The translations under genes and the position numbers were made by a program. From Aureimonas mangrovi (GTDB lineage: Bacteria > Pseudomonadota > Alphaproteobacteria > Rhizobiales > Rhizobiaceae), in contig NZ_CP059692.1 in assembly GCF_014058705.1 (NCBI RefSeq), positions 1,679,001 through 1,743,000 of the forward strand: 64,000 nucleotides of DNA, written 5' to 3'. Below the pieces are notes generated by a model, which was not told where the DNA came from, did not search any database, and saw only the letters and a program-made list of their open reading frames with translations. Positions 1 to 7,292 of the stretch are shown piece by piece. The stretch's first letter is position 1, and each line of letters opens with the position of its first letter.

Positions 1-150
1 GGGGTTTCGCGCCCGGTCTTCGATCCTGAGCGCTTCTCGGACCTTGCGATCGATCCGACCGCCTGGCCGCATGCGCGCAAGGCCGGGGAGGAAGGGGCAT
101 CGCGCGATGACAAGCCGACGGCTGGCGCGGCGCCGGCCACGGCGCGCTGA
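1..150 (+). CDS. C-terminal end of an unidentified protein (truncated by window edge)
   Basis: The frame beginning at base 1 is open for 49 codons and stops with TGA at 148-150. It reads as a hydrophilic tail containing PVFDPERFSDLAIDPTAWPH and ending in an Ala/Pro/Thr-rich stretch. Third codon positions are about three-quarters G or C, which fits coding sequence in this genome better than the other frames. I do not recognise the family. The start lies left of the window, so length and function cannot be judged. Confidence 0.45.
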   Translation, partial: GVSRPVFDPERFSDLAIDPTAWPHARKAGEEGASRDDKPTAGAAPATAR

Positions 151-230
151 CGGGAAAATCGTGCTGGCGACGATTGACTTCCGGCGTGAGACACCGCAGA
201 TCGCCGTTGTGGCTGGTTCGTCCAGCCATT

Positions 231-307
<77 letters not shown>

Positions 308-429
308 AATGCCAAGTATCGCACCGAACGCCGGTCGGTTCTGTACGGCAGATGGGTGGAATGACGTTTCAGAGCGCTTTCGCGTCCGCATGGGCGTCTG
401 CGCTCCAAAGCCGCCGACGGAGAGTTTCG

Positions 430-738
430 ATGGTCGCCCGCATCTATCGTCCCTCACGCACCGCGATGCAGTCCGGCAAGGGTAAGTCCCACGAGTGGGT
501 GCTCGTTTACGAACCCGCCGAGGCCAAGACGGTTGAGCCGCTGATGGGCTATACGTCCTCCGGCGACATGCGCTCGCAGATCCGCCTGACCTTCGAGACG
601 AAGGAAGAGGCTATCGCCTATTGCGAGCGACAGGAAATCGCCTTCGAGGTGGAGGAGCCGAACGCGCCGCGCTCACGGCCCAAGCTTTCCTATTCCGACA
701 ACTTCCGGTACGACCGCGTACAGCCCTGGACGCATTGA
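430..738 (+). CDS. ETC complex I subunit, NDUFS4-like
   Basis: A 102-residue protein of the ETC complex I subunit conserved-region family, the bacterial relative of mitochondrial NDUFS4 (18 kDa accessory subunit of NADH:quinone oxidoreductase). It starts MVARIYRP and shows the typical order: a basic segment before HEWVLVYEP, a central segment LMGYTSSGDMRSQIRLTF, the patch KEEAIAYCERQ, and the C-terminal SDNFRYDRVQPWTH. Longer upstream starts in the same frame run back over the tRNA flank and are unlikely. It probably stabilises the peripheral arm of complex I near the FMN/N-module, by analogy with NDUFS4. It sits alone between two tRNA genes, away from any nuo operon, as is usual in Alphaproteobacteria. 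Confidence 0.93.
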   Translation: MVARIYRPSRTAMQSGKGKSHEWVLVYEPAEAKTVEPLMGYTSSGDMRSQIRLTFETKEEAIAYCERQEIAFEVEEPNAPRSRPKLSYSDNFRYDRVQPWTH

Positions 739-759
739 CCCGCGGCCGGGGTCCGGTGC

Positions 760-835
760 GGCCCCGTAGCTCAGTGGATAGAGCACCGGCCTTCTAAGCC
801 GATGGTCGCAGGTTCGAATCCTGCCGGGGTCGCCA
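760..835 (+). tRNA. tRNA-Arg (anticodon TCT)
   Basis: The acceptor GGCCCCG pairs with CGGGGTC (one G-T wobble), the D arm contains AGCTCAGTGGATAGAGC, the anticodon loop CTTCTAA carries TCT, the T arm is GCAGG-TTCGAAT-CCTGC, and G-CCA is encoded at the end. The first anticodon-stem pair is a C/A mismatch, a small oddity. It reads AGA and AGG, codons that are rare in this GC-rich genome. Confidence 0.96.
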
Positions 836-995
836 GTCGTTTGCATGCTTCCCCCGGCCGTTGATCGCCGTCGCGAGTTGATGCCTTAACGTACCGAGGT
901 CAAGAACGCGGCAGAACGGCATCTGCACGATACTCATCACGCAGCATCGAGAGCGACGCTCCGGAACGGATCGTCGCTCGCGGGATTAGCTGCCC

Positions 996-1271
996 ATGGG
1001 CAAGAGATACACCGTCGAGACGGCTTTCAAGGCCGGCAAGGACGCACACGACCGCGGCGTGCTTCGCGCTCTCGGTCCGCATCGCAGAGGTTCGCCCGAC
1101 TATGAGGATTGGGTTCGCGGATGGGATGCGGCCCTGCGCGCCGGACGTGGCGATCCGTCGAGGCTGAACGAAAGGCCGGATATTCTCACGCTCAGGGACG
1201 CCCGGCTCCAAAGCGCGAACAGCGAGGACCTCAACATTCTCGGCGACCGTCCTCGACCGAGAGCGCGGTGA
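996..1271 (+). CDS. Small protein resembling ribosome modulation factor
   Basis: A 91-residue basic protein. Residues 8-50 show the spacing typical of ribosome modulation factor (Rmf): an N-terminal helix with A-x-x-A-G-x-x-A-x-x-x-G, then a proline-containing loop and the signature DYEDWVRGWDAAL, close to the W-L-x-G-W-x-x-A end of Rmf. In gammaproteobacteria Rmf drives 70S ribosomes into inactive 100S dimers in stationary phase; the role here is inference from this resemblance. The C-terminal 35 residues are an extra basic tail that E. coli Rmf lacks. The ribosome binding site is weak. A shadow frame exists on the other strand, but this frame has the recognisable motif. Confidence 0.6.
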   Translation: MGKRYTVETAFKAGKDAHDRGVLRALGPHRRGSPDYEDWVRGWDAALRAGRGDPSRLNERPDILTLRDARLQSANSEDLNILGDRPRPRAR

Positions 1272-1372
1272 TGTCAGCTCGTGTCTGAGCGCGCTAGCCT
1301 GGGCGCTCGCACATTTCGCGGGTCCGGCTCGGCTCGGGCGACTGTGCGGTGTCGATAGCCCGGCGGGCCGCA

Positions 1373-3145
1373 TCAGTAGTTCGCGAGCACCGCGTCATAG
1401 GTCGCCATCCGGATGCGGTCATATCCGAAGGGACGCAGGGCCAGCGTGTTGGCGAAGGGGTTCTGCGGATTCCCCATTGTCGGCGGCATGTGCATGATCG
1501 GCAGGATCCGGCTCAGGATCCGGCCCGCTGCCGGCACCGCGTTCCAGCCCGAGGTGCGGAAGCCGTGCGTACCCTCAACGGGTTTGGGCTCATCCAGAAT
1601 CACCAGGAAAAGGTACTTTGGGTCGTTCGCCGGGAGGATGCCCATGAAGGAGGTCATCACGCGCGTGCGCTCGTAACGACCATTGATCACCTTCTCCGCC
1701 GTCCCGGTCTTGCCGCCGATATAGTAGCCATCGAGGTTGGCGCCCTTGGCCGAGCCGGTGATGGCGTTCAGGCGCATCAGATAGCGTAGTGCCTCGCCGG
1801 ATTGCGGCGTCACGACATTGTCCTGAATGATGCGTGAGGCCGGATCGCTGCCCTTCACGAAGGTGGGCCGATAGAGGTGCCCGCCGTTGACGAGCGCGCC
1901 GATGCCCATCGCCGCCTGCAGGGGCGTGACGGCAAGGCCGTGCCCGAAGGCGATCGTGGCCGTGTTCACCGGCTGCCAGTTCCGCGGCACGATGGGGCTT
2001 GCGCTCTCGGGCAGTTCGGTCGTCAGGCGGTCGAGTTGGCCGAGCTTGCGCAGGAACGCCTGGTGGCCTTCCACGCCGACGCCCATCGCCATGCGGCCGA
2101 AGGCGATGTTGGAGGAGTGCAGGAACGCCTCCGGGACGTTGAGCGGCCGGTTTTCGCCGCGGAAGTCGTTGATGCGGAAACGGCCGAAGCTGAGCGGACG
2201 GCTGGCGTCCAGCACGGAATGGATGTTGAAGATGCCCGAATCGAGCGCCATCGCCGTCGTCATCGCCTTGAAGGTCGAACCCATCTCGTAGACGCCGACA
2301 TTGATGCGGTTGATGTTCTCCGGCTTCTGGGCCTGCGTGGCGTCGTTCGGGTCGAAATCCGGGATCGAAACAAGCGAGAGGACCTCGCCGTTCGTCACGT
2401 CGAGAACGAGCCCGGCGCCCCCGACGGCCTCGTACTTGTCGATCTCGGCCTTCAGGCTGTCGGTGAAGGCGTGCTGGACCTTCAGATCGACACTGAGCTC
2501 GACCGGGGTCAGGCTTTCGCTGGAAAGGTCCATGCCGGCCGTCTGCAGTGCTTCGAGGCCGCTGCGATCGATCCAGCGCTCAATGCCGGCGATGCCCTTG
2601 TTGTCGATGTTGACCGCGCCCAGCACCTGAGCGGCCGCGGGCCCGTTGGGATAGAGGCGGCGCGTCTCCCGGCGAAAGCCGACGCCCGGCACGCCCTGCT
2701 CCCACATCGCCTGCTGCTGGCGTGGGGTGATGGTGCGCTTGACCCAGGTGAAGCCGCCATTGCCGCTGAGACGCCGATGCAGCGTGCTCGCGTTCAGGTC
2801 CGGGAAGATCGCCATGATCTTTTCCACAGCCTCGTCGACGTCCACGATGCGGCGCGGCTCGGCATAGACGGAGAAGGACGGTACGTCGGTTGCCAGGATC
2901 TCGCCGTTGCGATCGAGGATATCCGGACGCGCGACAGAGGGCGGGGCGGGGTTGTAGCGCGCAACCGCCTCGTCGACCGCGCCGAACCAGACGAGGCGCG
3001 TGAGGATCACACCGTAGACGCCGGCAAAAAGCCCTGCGGCAAGGAGCGCCCGGACACGGTTGCGCGGCGGCTGGCTTGCACGCCTGTTGTGCGGGCTCTT
3101 CTGCGTTGCGTCTGCCTGCGTCGATGGCCCGGTCTGTCTTGTCAT
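1373..3145 (-). CDS. ftsI: FtsI/PBP3-type peptidoglycan D,D-transpeptidase
   Basis: A class B penicillin-binding protein of 590 residues that cross-links septal peptidoglycan. A proline- and arginine-rich cytoplasmic tail (1-30) is followed by one membrane anchor (about 32-54), a pedestal domain beginning ARPDILDRNG, and a transpeptidase domain with all three active-site motifs: STFK with catalytic Ser290, SSN at 344-346 and KTG at 479-481. Length and order fit FtsI rather than the elongation enzyme MrdA. It stands alone, while Hyphomicrobiales normally keep ftsI inside the mraZ-ftsA cell-wall cluster, so this may be a relocated or second copy. No mraW, ftsL or murE is adjacent. Confidence 0.9.
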   Translation of the reverse strand: MTRQTGPSTQADATQKSPHNRRASQPPRNRVRALLAAGLFAGVYGVILTRLVWFGAVDEAVARYNPAPPSVARPDILDRNGEILATDVPSFSVYAEPRRIVDVDEAVEKIMAIFPDLNASTLHRRLSGNGGFTWVKRTITPRQQQAMWEQGVPGVGFRRETRRLYPNGPAAAQVLGAVNIDNKGIAGIERWIDRSGLEALQTAGMDLSSESLTPVELSVDLKVQHAFTDSLKAEIDKYEAVGGAGLVLDVTNGEVLSLVSIPDFDPNDATQAQKPENINRINVGVYEMGSTFKAMTTAMALDSGIFNIHSVLDASRPLSFGRFRINDFRGENRPLNVPEAFLHSSNIAFGRMAMGVGVEGHQAFLRKLGQLDRLTTELPESASPIVPRNWQPVNTATIAFGHGLAVTPLQAAMGIGALVNGGHLYRPTFVKGSDPASRIIQDNVVTPQSGEALRYLMRLNAITGSAKGANLDGYYIGGKTGTAEKVINGRYERTRVMTSFMGILPANDPKYLFLVILDEPKPVEGTHGFRTSGWNAVPAAGRILSRILPIMHMPPTMGNPQNPFANTLALRPFGYDRIRMATYDAVLANY

Positions 3146-3329
3146 GCGAACTCGCTGGTGGAGGGCAGGCGAGCGAGGCCATGCCGCAGCAAATTGATGT
3201 AAATTCTATGTGCCAAGGTGGTTAAGAACGGGTTGATGGGCCGTCGACTCCGTCTGCGGAGCGGCTGCCGGATCGTCGGTGACCACAGGGTCGGTCGTGG
3301 GGTAGGAATGCGCGGACCGTCTCTTTAGG

Positions 3330-3347
3330 GTTGTGCCCGTTCACAAC
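3330..3347. promoter_or_regulatory. Inverted repeat upstream of the binding-protein gene
   Basis: GTTGTG at 3330-3335 and CACAAC at 3342-3347 form a perfect 6-bp inverted repeat with a 6-bp spacer, 16 bp before the ATG at 3364. Position and symmetry suit a repressor site controlling the betaine-type binding protein. No cognate regulator gene is adjacent, so this is only a candidate. Confidence 0.3.
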
Positions 3348-3363
3348 AGCCGAAGGCGATCGA

Positions 3364-4221
3364 ATGCAGAAAAGACGCTCCACCCTCATCCTCACGGGCG
3401 CGGCCCTTCTGGGCTTTGCCGCCGTGCCGCAGGCGAGCGCGCAACCCGGCGGCGAGATCAGGATAGGCATGAAGGAGTGGGCCGAGAACGTCGCCGTCTC
3501 CAACATGTGGAAGCAGGTTCTGGAGGAGAAGGGATACAGCGTCAGCCTGACGACGGTGGGCCGGGTCATCTCGTTTGCAAGCATGGCGACCGGCGACCTC
3601 GATCTCGACCTTGAGAGCTGGCTGCCTGCGACGGACGCGGAGCTTTTCGAGCGCTACGGTGACGACGTCGAAGCTGGAAGTGCCTGGTATGATGGTGCGC
3701 GCCTCGGCCTCGTGGTGCCGAGCTATGCGGACATCGAATCAGTCGATGATCTGCAGGACGCGAACGTCCTGGACAGCGCCTATTCCCAGGACGTCATCGG
3801 CATCGAGAGTGGCTCGGCTTTGATGGGCATGGCCGAGAGGGCGATGGGCAGCTACGAGCTTGATCGCGAGCTGATCACCGGTTCCGAGGCTGCGATGATG
3901 GCCGTTCTCAACCGCGCCTACGAGACCGAGCAGTCGATTGTCGTCACGCTCTGGAGCCCGCATTGGGCCTTCGCGCAGTATGACCTCAAATATCTGGACG
4001 ACCCGCAGGGCGTGTTCGGTGACGTGGAGCAGATCCACTATGTGACGCGCTCAGGATTCGCGGAGGATTTTCCGAGGGTCCACGAATGGCTGGAGGCATG
4101 GGAGATGGACGATCAGTCCCTCGGCAGCCTGATGGCGGCCGTCGAGGAGGGCGGAGAGGTCGAGGGCGTCTCTCAGTGGATCGACGAGAACCGCGAACTC
4201 GTGGACAGCTGGATTGAGTAG
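3364..4221 (+). CDS. Glycine betaine/choline-type ABC transporter substrate-binding protein (OpuAC/ProX family)
   Basis: A 285-residue periplasmic binding protein. Residues 1-26 are a Sec signal peptide ending ASA before QPGG. The mature part starts EIRIGMKEWAENVAVSNMW, the typical opening of OpuAC-family proteins, followed by GRVISFASMATGDLDLDLESWLP and a second-lobe segment VVTLWSPHWAFAQYDL whose tryptophans would form the aromatic box for a quaternary ammonium ligand. I chose the ATG at 3364 because the upstream TTG would add 11 residues ahead of the signal peptide. No permease or ATPase gene is next to it, so it is an orphan binding protein that must borrow a transporter encoded elsewhere. 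The exact ligand (glycine betaine, choline, proline betaine) cannot be told. Confidence 0.88.
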   Translation: MQKRRSTLILTGAALLGFAAVPQASAQPGGEIRIGMKEWAENVAVSNMWKQVLEEKGYSVSLTTVGRVISFASMATGDLDLDLESWLPATDAELFERYGDDVEAGSAWYDGARLGLVVPSYADIESVDDLQDANVLDSAYSQDVIGIESGSALMGMAERAMGSYELDRELITGSEAAMMAVLNRAYETEQSIVVTLWSPHWAFAQYDLKYLDDPQGVFGDVEQIHYVTRSGFAEDFPRVHEWLEAWEMDDQSLGSLMAAVEEGGEVEGVSQWIDENRELVDSWIE

Positions 4222-4268
4222 CGGGTCGGAATGCCGCCGGCAGGCTTTTACAGAGTCGGCCGGGGCTC

Positions 4269-5024
4269 TTATGCGCCTCCGCTCGCCTGCGGGTTGAAGA
4301 CGAGTTCCATGCGCTCCGCCGGAAATCGCGCGCGCTTGGCTTGGATCGGGCGGCCGTCGGGATCGACGTCGACGGCCGTCGATACAAGTACGATTCCATC
4401 GGCGGGCAGCAGCAGATGCTCGGCGTCCGCAGGATGCACCCGCTCGGCGGTGATCCGTGTCTCGCCGCGTCGGTAGTCCGAAAGCCCCTGAGCCTTGAAG
4501 GCTTCGGTGACGGAGCCCGTCTCGGCGTAGGCCTGCACGATGCCGGGAAAGCGATCGGCCTCGAAATAAGCGGTGGCAAGCGAGAGCGGCAGGCCGTTCG
4601 CCACATGCAAAGTCTCCAGGCGGTGGAGCGGCGTGCCGGGCGCGCATTCCAACATCGTTGCCGTGCGCCCGTCCGCGCGAACCGCGTCCGCCCGGATCAG
4701 GCGACCCGCGGCGCTGCGCCCGCCGGCCGCAACATTCTCCGAAAAGCGGGTGCGTGAGCCGACCGGATAGGGAAGGCGCGGCACAGGCGCGTTGACGAAG
4801 GTGCCGCGACCACGCTCGGCACGCAGAAGCCCCTCCTGCGCCAAAGCCTGTATGGCCCGCCGTACCGTGTGACGGTTGACCCCGTGCTCGTCAGCCAAGA
4901 CCGCCTCGGGCGGCAAGCGCTCGCCAATCGTACCGTCTCCGATCGCCGTTCGAATGCGATCCGCCACGCGCCGCCAGCGGGTGATCCCGTCATCCAGATC
5001 GTTCAAATCCCAACCTCCATCCAA
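4269..5024 (-). CDS. phnF: PhnF, GntR/HutC-family repressor of phosphonate genes
   Basis: A GntR-family regulator of about 250 residues: N-terminal winged helix (RWRRVADRIRTAI ... GVNRHTVRRAIQAL ... GRGTFV) and a C-terminal UTRA effector domain of the HutC subfamily. It is divergent from phnG, the usual position of phnF, which controls C-P lyase genes in response to a phosphonate-related ligand. The ATG at 5024 gives 251 residues. However, GGAGG lies inside codons 3-4 of that frame, 7 bp before an in-frame TTG at 5006, so the true start may be that TTG. A 20-bp inverted repeat at 5076-5095 is a good operator candidate. GntR-family identity is certain; the name PhnF rests on the context. Confidence 0.9.
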   Translation of the reverse strand: MDGGWDLNDLDDGITRWRRVADRIRTAIGDGTIGERLPPEAVLADEHGVNRHTVRRAIQALAQEGLLRAERGRGTFVNAPVPRLPYPVGSRTRFSENVAAGGRSAAGRLIRADAVRADGRTATMLECAPGTPLHRLETLHVANGLPLSLATAYFEADRFPGIVQAYAETGSVTEAFKAQGLSDYRRGETRITAERVHPADAEHLLLPADGIVLVSTAVDVDPDGRPIQAKRARFPAERMELVFNPQASGGA

Positions 5025-5042
5025 ACGTCATCATACAGTCAT
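5025..5042 (+). promoter_or_regulatory. Candidate Pho box upstream of phnG
   Basis: Two heptamers, ACGTCAT (5025-5031) and CAGTCAT (5036-5042), are separated by 4 bp and so repeat every 11 bp, the geometry of PhoB sites (consensus CTGTCAT-N4-CTGTCAT). They match the consensus at 5 and 6 of 7 positions. Activation by PhoB under phosphate starvation is the norm for C-P lyase operons. The site lies between phnF and phnG and points toward phnG. Confidence 0.5.
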
Positions 5043-5075
5043 CGTCGAGCCGCTAGAAACAACATATCAATATAG

Positions 5076-5095
5076 TTGTCTATACAAATAGACAA
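5076..5095. promoter_or_regulatory. 20-bp inverted repeat, candidate PhnF operator
   Basis: TTGTCTAT (5076-5083) and ATAGACAA (5088-5095) are perfect inverted 8-bp arms around the spacer ACAA. The first 12 bases also form TTGT-CTAT-ACAA, a shape like operators of HutC-type GntR regulators. It lies about 18 bp before the phnG start, where a bound PhnF would block transcription of the operon and could also control phnF itself. Confidence 0.55.
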
Positions 5096-5112
5096 ATAAT
5101 GGCTTTGGACCG

Positions 5113-5589
5113 ATGAGCGCGACGCAGACCCATACTAACGATGACGACCGCGCGGATCGGCGCCGGAAGATGCTCGGTACCCTGACCATCATGCCGGTCG
5201 CCGCGATGGCCGAACGCTATGCCGCGCTTGGCGCACTCCCACAGGCGCTGCCGGTGCGCGGGCCCGAAATCGGGCTTGTCATGCTCAATGGACGGATGGG
5301 TGGGGGCGGTGCGCCGTTCAAACTCGGCGAAGCGAGCGTGACGCGCGCCACCGTACGCATCGAGAGCGGTGAGATCGGTCAGGCGATGGTTCTCGGACGG
5401 GAAACGCACAAGGCGCAGATGATCGCCCATCTCGACGCGCTTTGGCAGCACGATGATTGGCGCGGGATCGTCGAGCGCGAGGTCGTCGTCCCCGCGATGG
5501 AAATCGAAGAGGCGGCCGTTCGAGACCGTGCGGAAGAGACGGCGGCCACCCGAGTTGACTTCTTCACCCTGGCGCGAGGAGAAGACTGA
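5113..5589 (+). CDS. phnG: PhnG, C-P lyase core subunit
   Basis: A 158-residue PhnG. With PhnH, PhnI and PhnJ it forms the carbon-phosphorus lyase core complex; with PhnI, PhnH and PhnL it takes part in making alpha-D-ribose 1-methylphosphonate 5-triphosphate from ATP and a phosphonate. Recognisable stretches are RRKMLGTLTIMP near residue 20, PEIGLVMLNGRMGGGGAPFKLGE, EIGQAMVLGR and the C-terminal VDFFTLARGED. It is the first gene of the plus-strand operon, and its TGA overlaps the phnH ATG by one base (TGATG). No strong Shine-Dalgarno precedes the ATG. It starts about 18 bp after the inverted repeat, so regulation by PhnF and PhoB is likely. Confidence 0.95.
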   Translation: MSATQTHTNDDDRADRRRKMLGTLTIMPVAAMAERYAALGALPQALPVRGPEIGLVMLNGRMGGGGAPFKLGEASVTRATVRIESGEIGQAMVLGRETHKAQMIAHLDALWQHDDWRGIVEREVVVPAMEIEEAAVRDRAEETAATRVDFFTLARGED

Positions 5590-6188
5590 TGGGATCTCCG
5601 ATGCAGACGGCCGTCGTCGGTGGCCTCGAAGACCCGGTCTTCGGGTCGCAGGCAATCTTCCGGCAGGTGATGAACGCCTTCGCCGCGCCCGGCACGATCG
5701 CCGATCTCGGCGATCTGGTTCAGGCTCCCGAGGGCGTCGTGCCGGCAGCTGCGGCCGTTCTTGCCGCGCTTGCCGATCAGGATACGCCGGTGTGGGTGGC
5801 GCAGACCGGTGCGACAGTGGGCGCATGGGTCGCGTTCCAGACGGGCGCCGAGGTGACGGATGAGCCACGCCACGCTGTGTTCGCGCTCCTGCCCGCCGGC
5901 ATGACCGTGGACGACTGGGCCGAGTTTCCCATCGGGACCGCGCAATACCCAGACCGTGGCGCGACATTGATCCTTCCCGTCGAGGCGTTCGAGGGTGGAT
6001 CGGAACTCCAGTTGACGGGGCCGGGCATCCAGACCGTGCGCTCGATCGCGCCCCGGGGTCTTCCAGCCGGCTTCGTCGCCGCCCGCGCAGCGGATCGCGA
6101 GCGGTTCCCGCTCGGCCACGATCATCTTCTCGTCTGTGGAACGCGCGTCATGGCGCTGCCGCGCACGACGCGCATCCAGGAGGTCTGA
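5589..6188 (+). CDS. phnH: PhnH, C-P lyase core subunit
   Basis: A 199-residue PhnH, the dimeric core component of the C-P lyase complex with a fold related to PLP-dependent transferases but no cofactor. The N-terminal pattern PVFGSQAIFRQVMNAFAAPG is characteristic (first contact of PhnH with the core), as is LILPVEAFEGG followed by LTGPGIQ and the C-terminal CGTRVMALPRTTRI. The length is normal. It starts on the last base of the phnG stop and is followed after 3 bp by phnI, so translation is probably coupled. Confidence 0.95.
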   Translation: MGSPMQTAVVGGLEDPVFGSQAIFRQVMNAFAAPGTIADLGDLVQAPEGVVPAAAAVLAALADQDTPVWVAQTGATVGAWVAFQTGAEVTDEPRHAVFALLPAGMTVDDWAEFPIGTAQYPDRGATLILPVEAFEGGSELQLTGPGIQTVRSIAPRGLPAGFVAARAADRERFPLGHDHLLVCGTRVMALPRTTRIQEV

Positions 6189-6191
6189 ATC

Positions 6192-7292
6192 ATGTATGTC
6201 GCCGTGAAGGGTGGCGAGGCCGCCATCCGCAACGCCCATGCGCTCTTGGCCGACCGTCGCCGCGGCCCGCGCGACGTGCCGGCGCTCACGCTCCAGCAGA
6301 TCGTCGGGCAGCTTTCGCTCGGTGTCGACCGCGTCATGGCCGAGGGCTCGCTCTACGACGCGGAACTGGCCGCGATGGCCGTGCGCCAGGCACGGGGTGA
6401 CCTGATCGAAGCGATCTTCCTCATCCGCGCCTATCGCACCACGCTGCCGCGCTTCGGCGAGGCGCTACCGTTAGACACGGCGGCGATGAGCATCGAGCGC
6501 CGTGTGTCGGCGACCTACAAGGATCTGCCGGGCGGCCAGCTTCTCGGGCCGACCTTCGACTATACCCATCGCCTGATCGACCCGGCGATGGCCGGTGACG
6601 AGCCGGTCGACGCCCCCGAAAAACGCGACGCCGAGGCGATGCAGCGCGTGCCGCGCGTGACCGACATCCTCGGCGACGAGGCGCTGATCGAGCCCGATGG
6701 AGACGGCGAGGGGCCGGCCGGCGACCTGACCCGCGATCCGCTAGAATTCCCGGCCGACAGAAGTCTCAGGATGCAGGCGCTTGCGCGCGGCGACGAGGGC
6801 TTCCTCCTCGCGCTCGGCTATTCCACGCAGCGTGGCTACGGGCGGACGCATCCCTTCGTCGGCGAGGTCCGCATGGGCCTCGTGGATGTCGAGGTCGAAC
6901 TTCCGGATGTGGGGGCGGTCCGGATCGGACAGGTCCGCGTCACCGAATGCCAGATGGTCTCCCAGTTCAAGGGCGCGACCGGCGAGGCTCCGCGTTTTAC
7001 AAGGGGTTACGGTCTCGTCTTCGGCCAGTCCGAACGCAAGGCGATGGCAATGAGCCTCGTTGATCGCGCCCTGCGGGCCGACGAGTTCGGCGAGGAGCGC
7101 CTTGCGCCCGCGCAGGACGAGGAATTCGTGCTGGAGCACTGCGACAATGTCGCGGCCACCGGTTTCGTCGAGCACCTGAAACTGCCGCACTATGTCGACT
7201 TCCAGGCCGAGCTCGACCTCCTGCGCAAGCTGCGCGCGGAGTTCGAGGACAGGGCAGGCGACGGGGACGCGCTGAAGGAGGCCGCCGAATGA
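6192..7292 (+). CDS. phnI: PhnI, C-P lyase core subunit (nucleosidase/phosphonylation)
   Basis: A 366-residue PhnI. In the characterised E. coli system PhnI, helped by PhnG, PhnH and PhnL, replaces adenine of ATP with the phosphonate to give 5-triphosphoribosyl-1-phosphonate; alone it acts as a nucleosidase. The start MYVAVKGGEAAIRNAHALL is nearly invariant in the family. Further recognisable parts are LRMQALARGDEGFLLALGYSTQRGYG (written here in part) and the C-terminal VLEHCDNVAATGFVEHLKLP with the cysteine and histidine expected for zinc binding. It ends in a 4-bp ATGA overlap with phnJ. Confidence 0.96.
   Translation: MYVAVKGGEAAIRNAHALLADRRRGPRDVPALTLQQIVGQLSLGVDRVMAEGSLYDAELAAMAVRQARGDLIEAIFLIRAYRTTLPRFGEALPLDTAAMSIERRVSATYKDLPGGQLLGPTFDYTHRLIDPAMAGDEPVDAPEKRDAEAMQRVPRVTDILGDEALIEPDGDGEGPAGDLTRDPLEFPADRSLRMQALARGDEGFLLALGYSTQRGYGRTHPFVGEVRMGLVDVEVELPDVGAVRIGQVRVTECQMVSQFKGATGEAPRFTRGYGLVFGQSERKAMAMSLVDRALRADEFGEERLAPAQDEEFVLEHCDNVAATGFVEHLKLPHYVDFQAELDLLRKLRAEFEDRAGDGDALKEAAE

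Noticed and set aside
1877-3202. A 441-codon plus-strand frame opposite ftsI
   Set aside because: No ribosome binding site or domain; the minus-strand frame carries all transpeptidase motifs.
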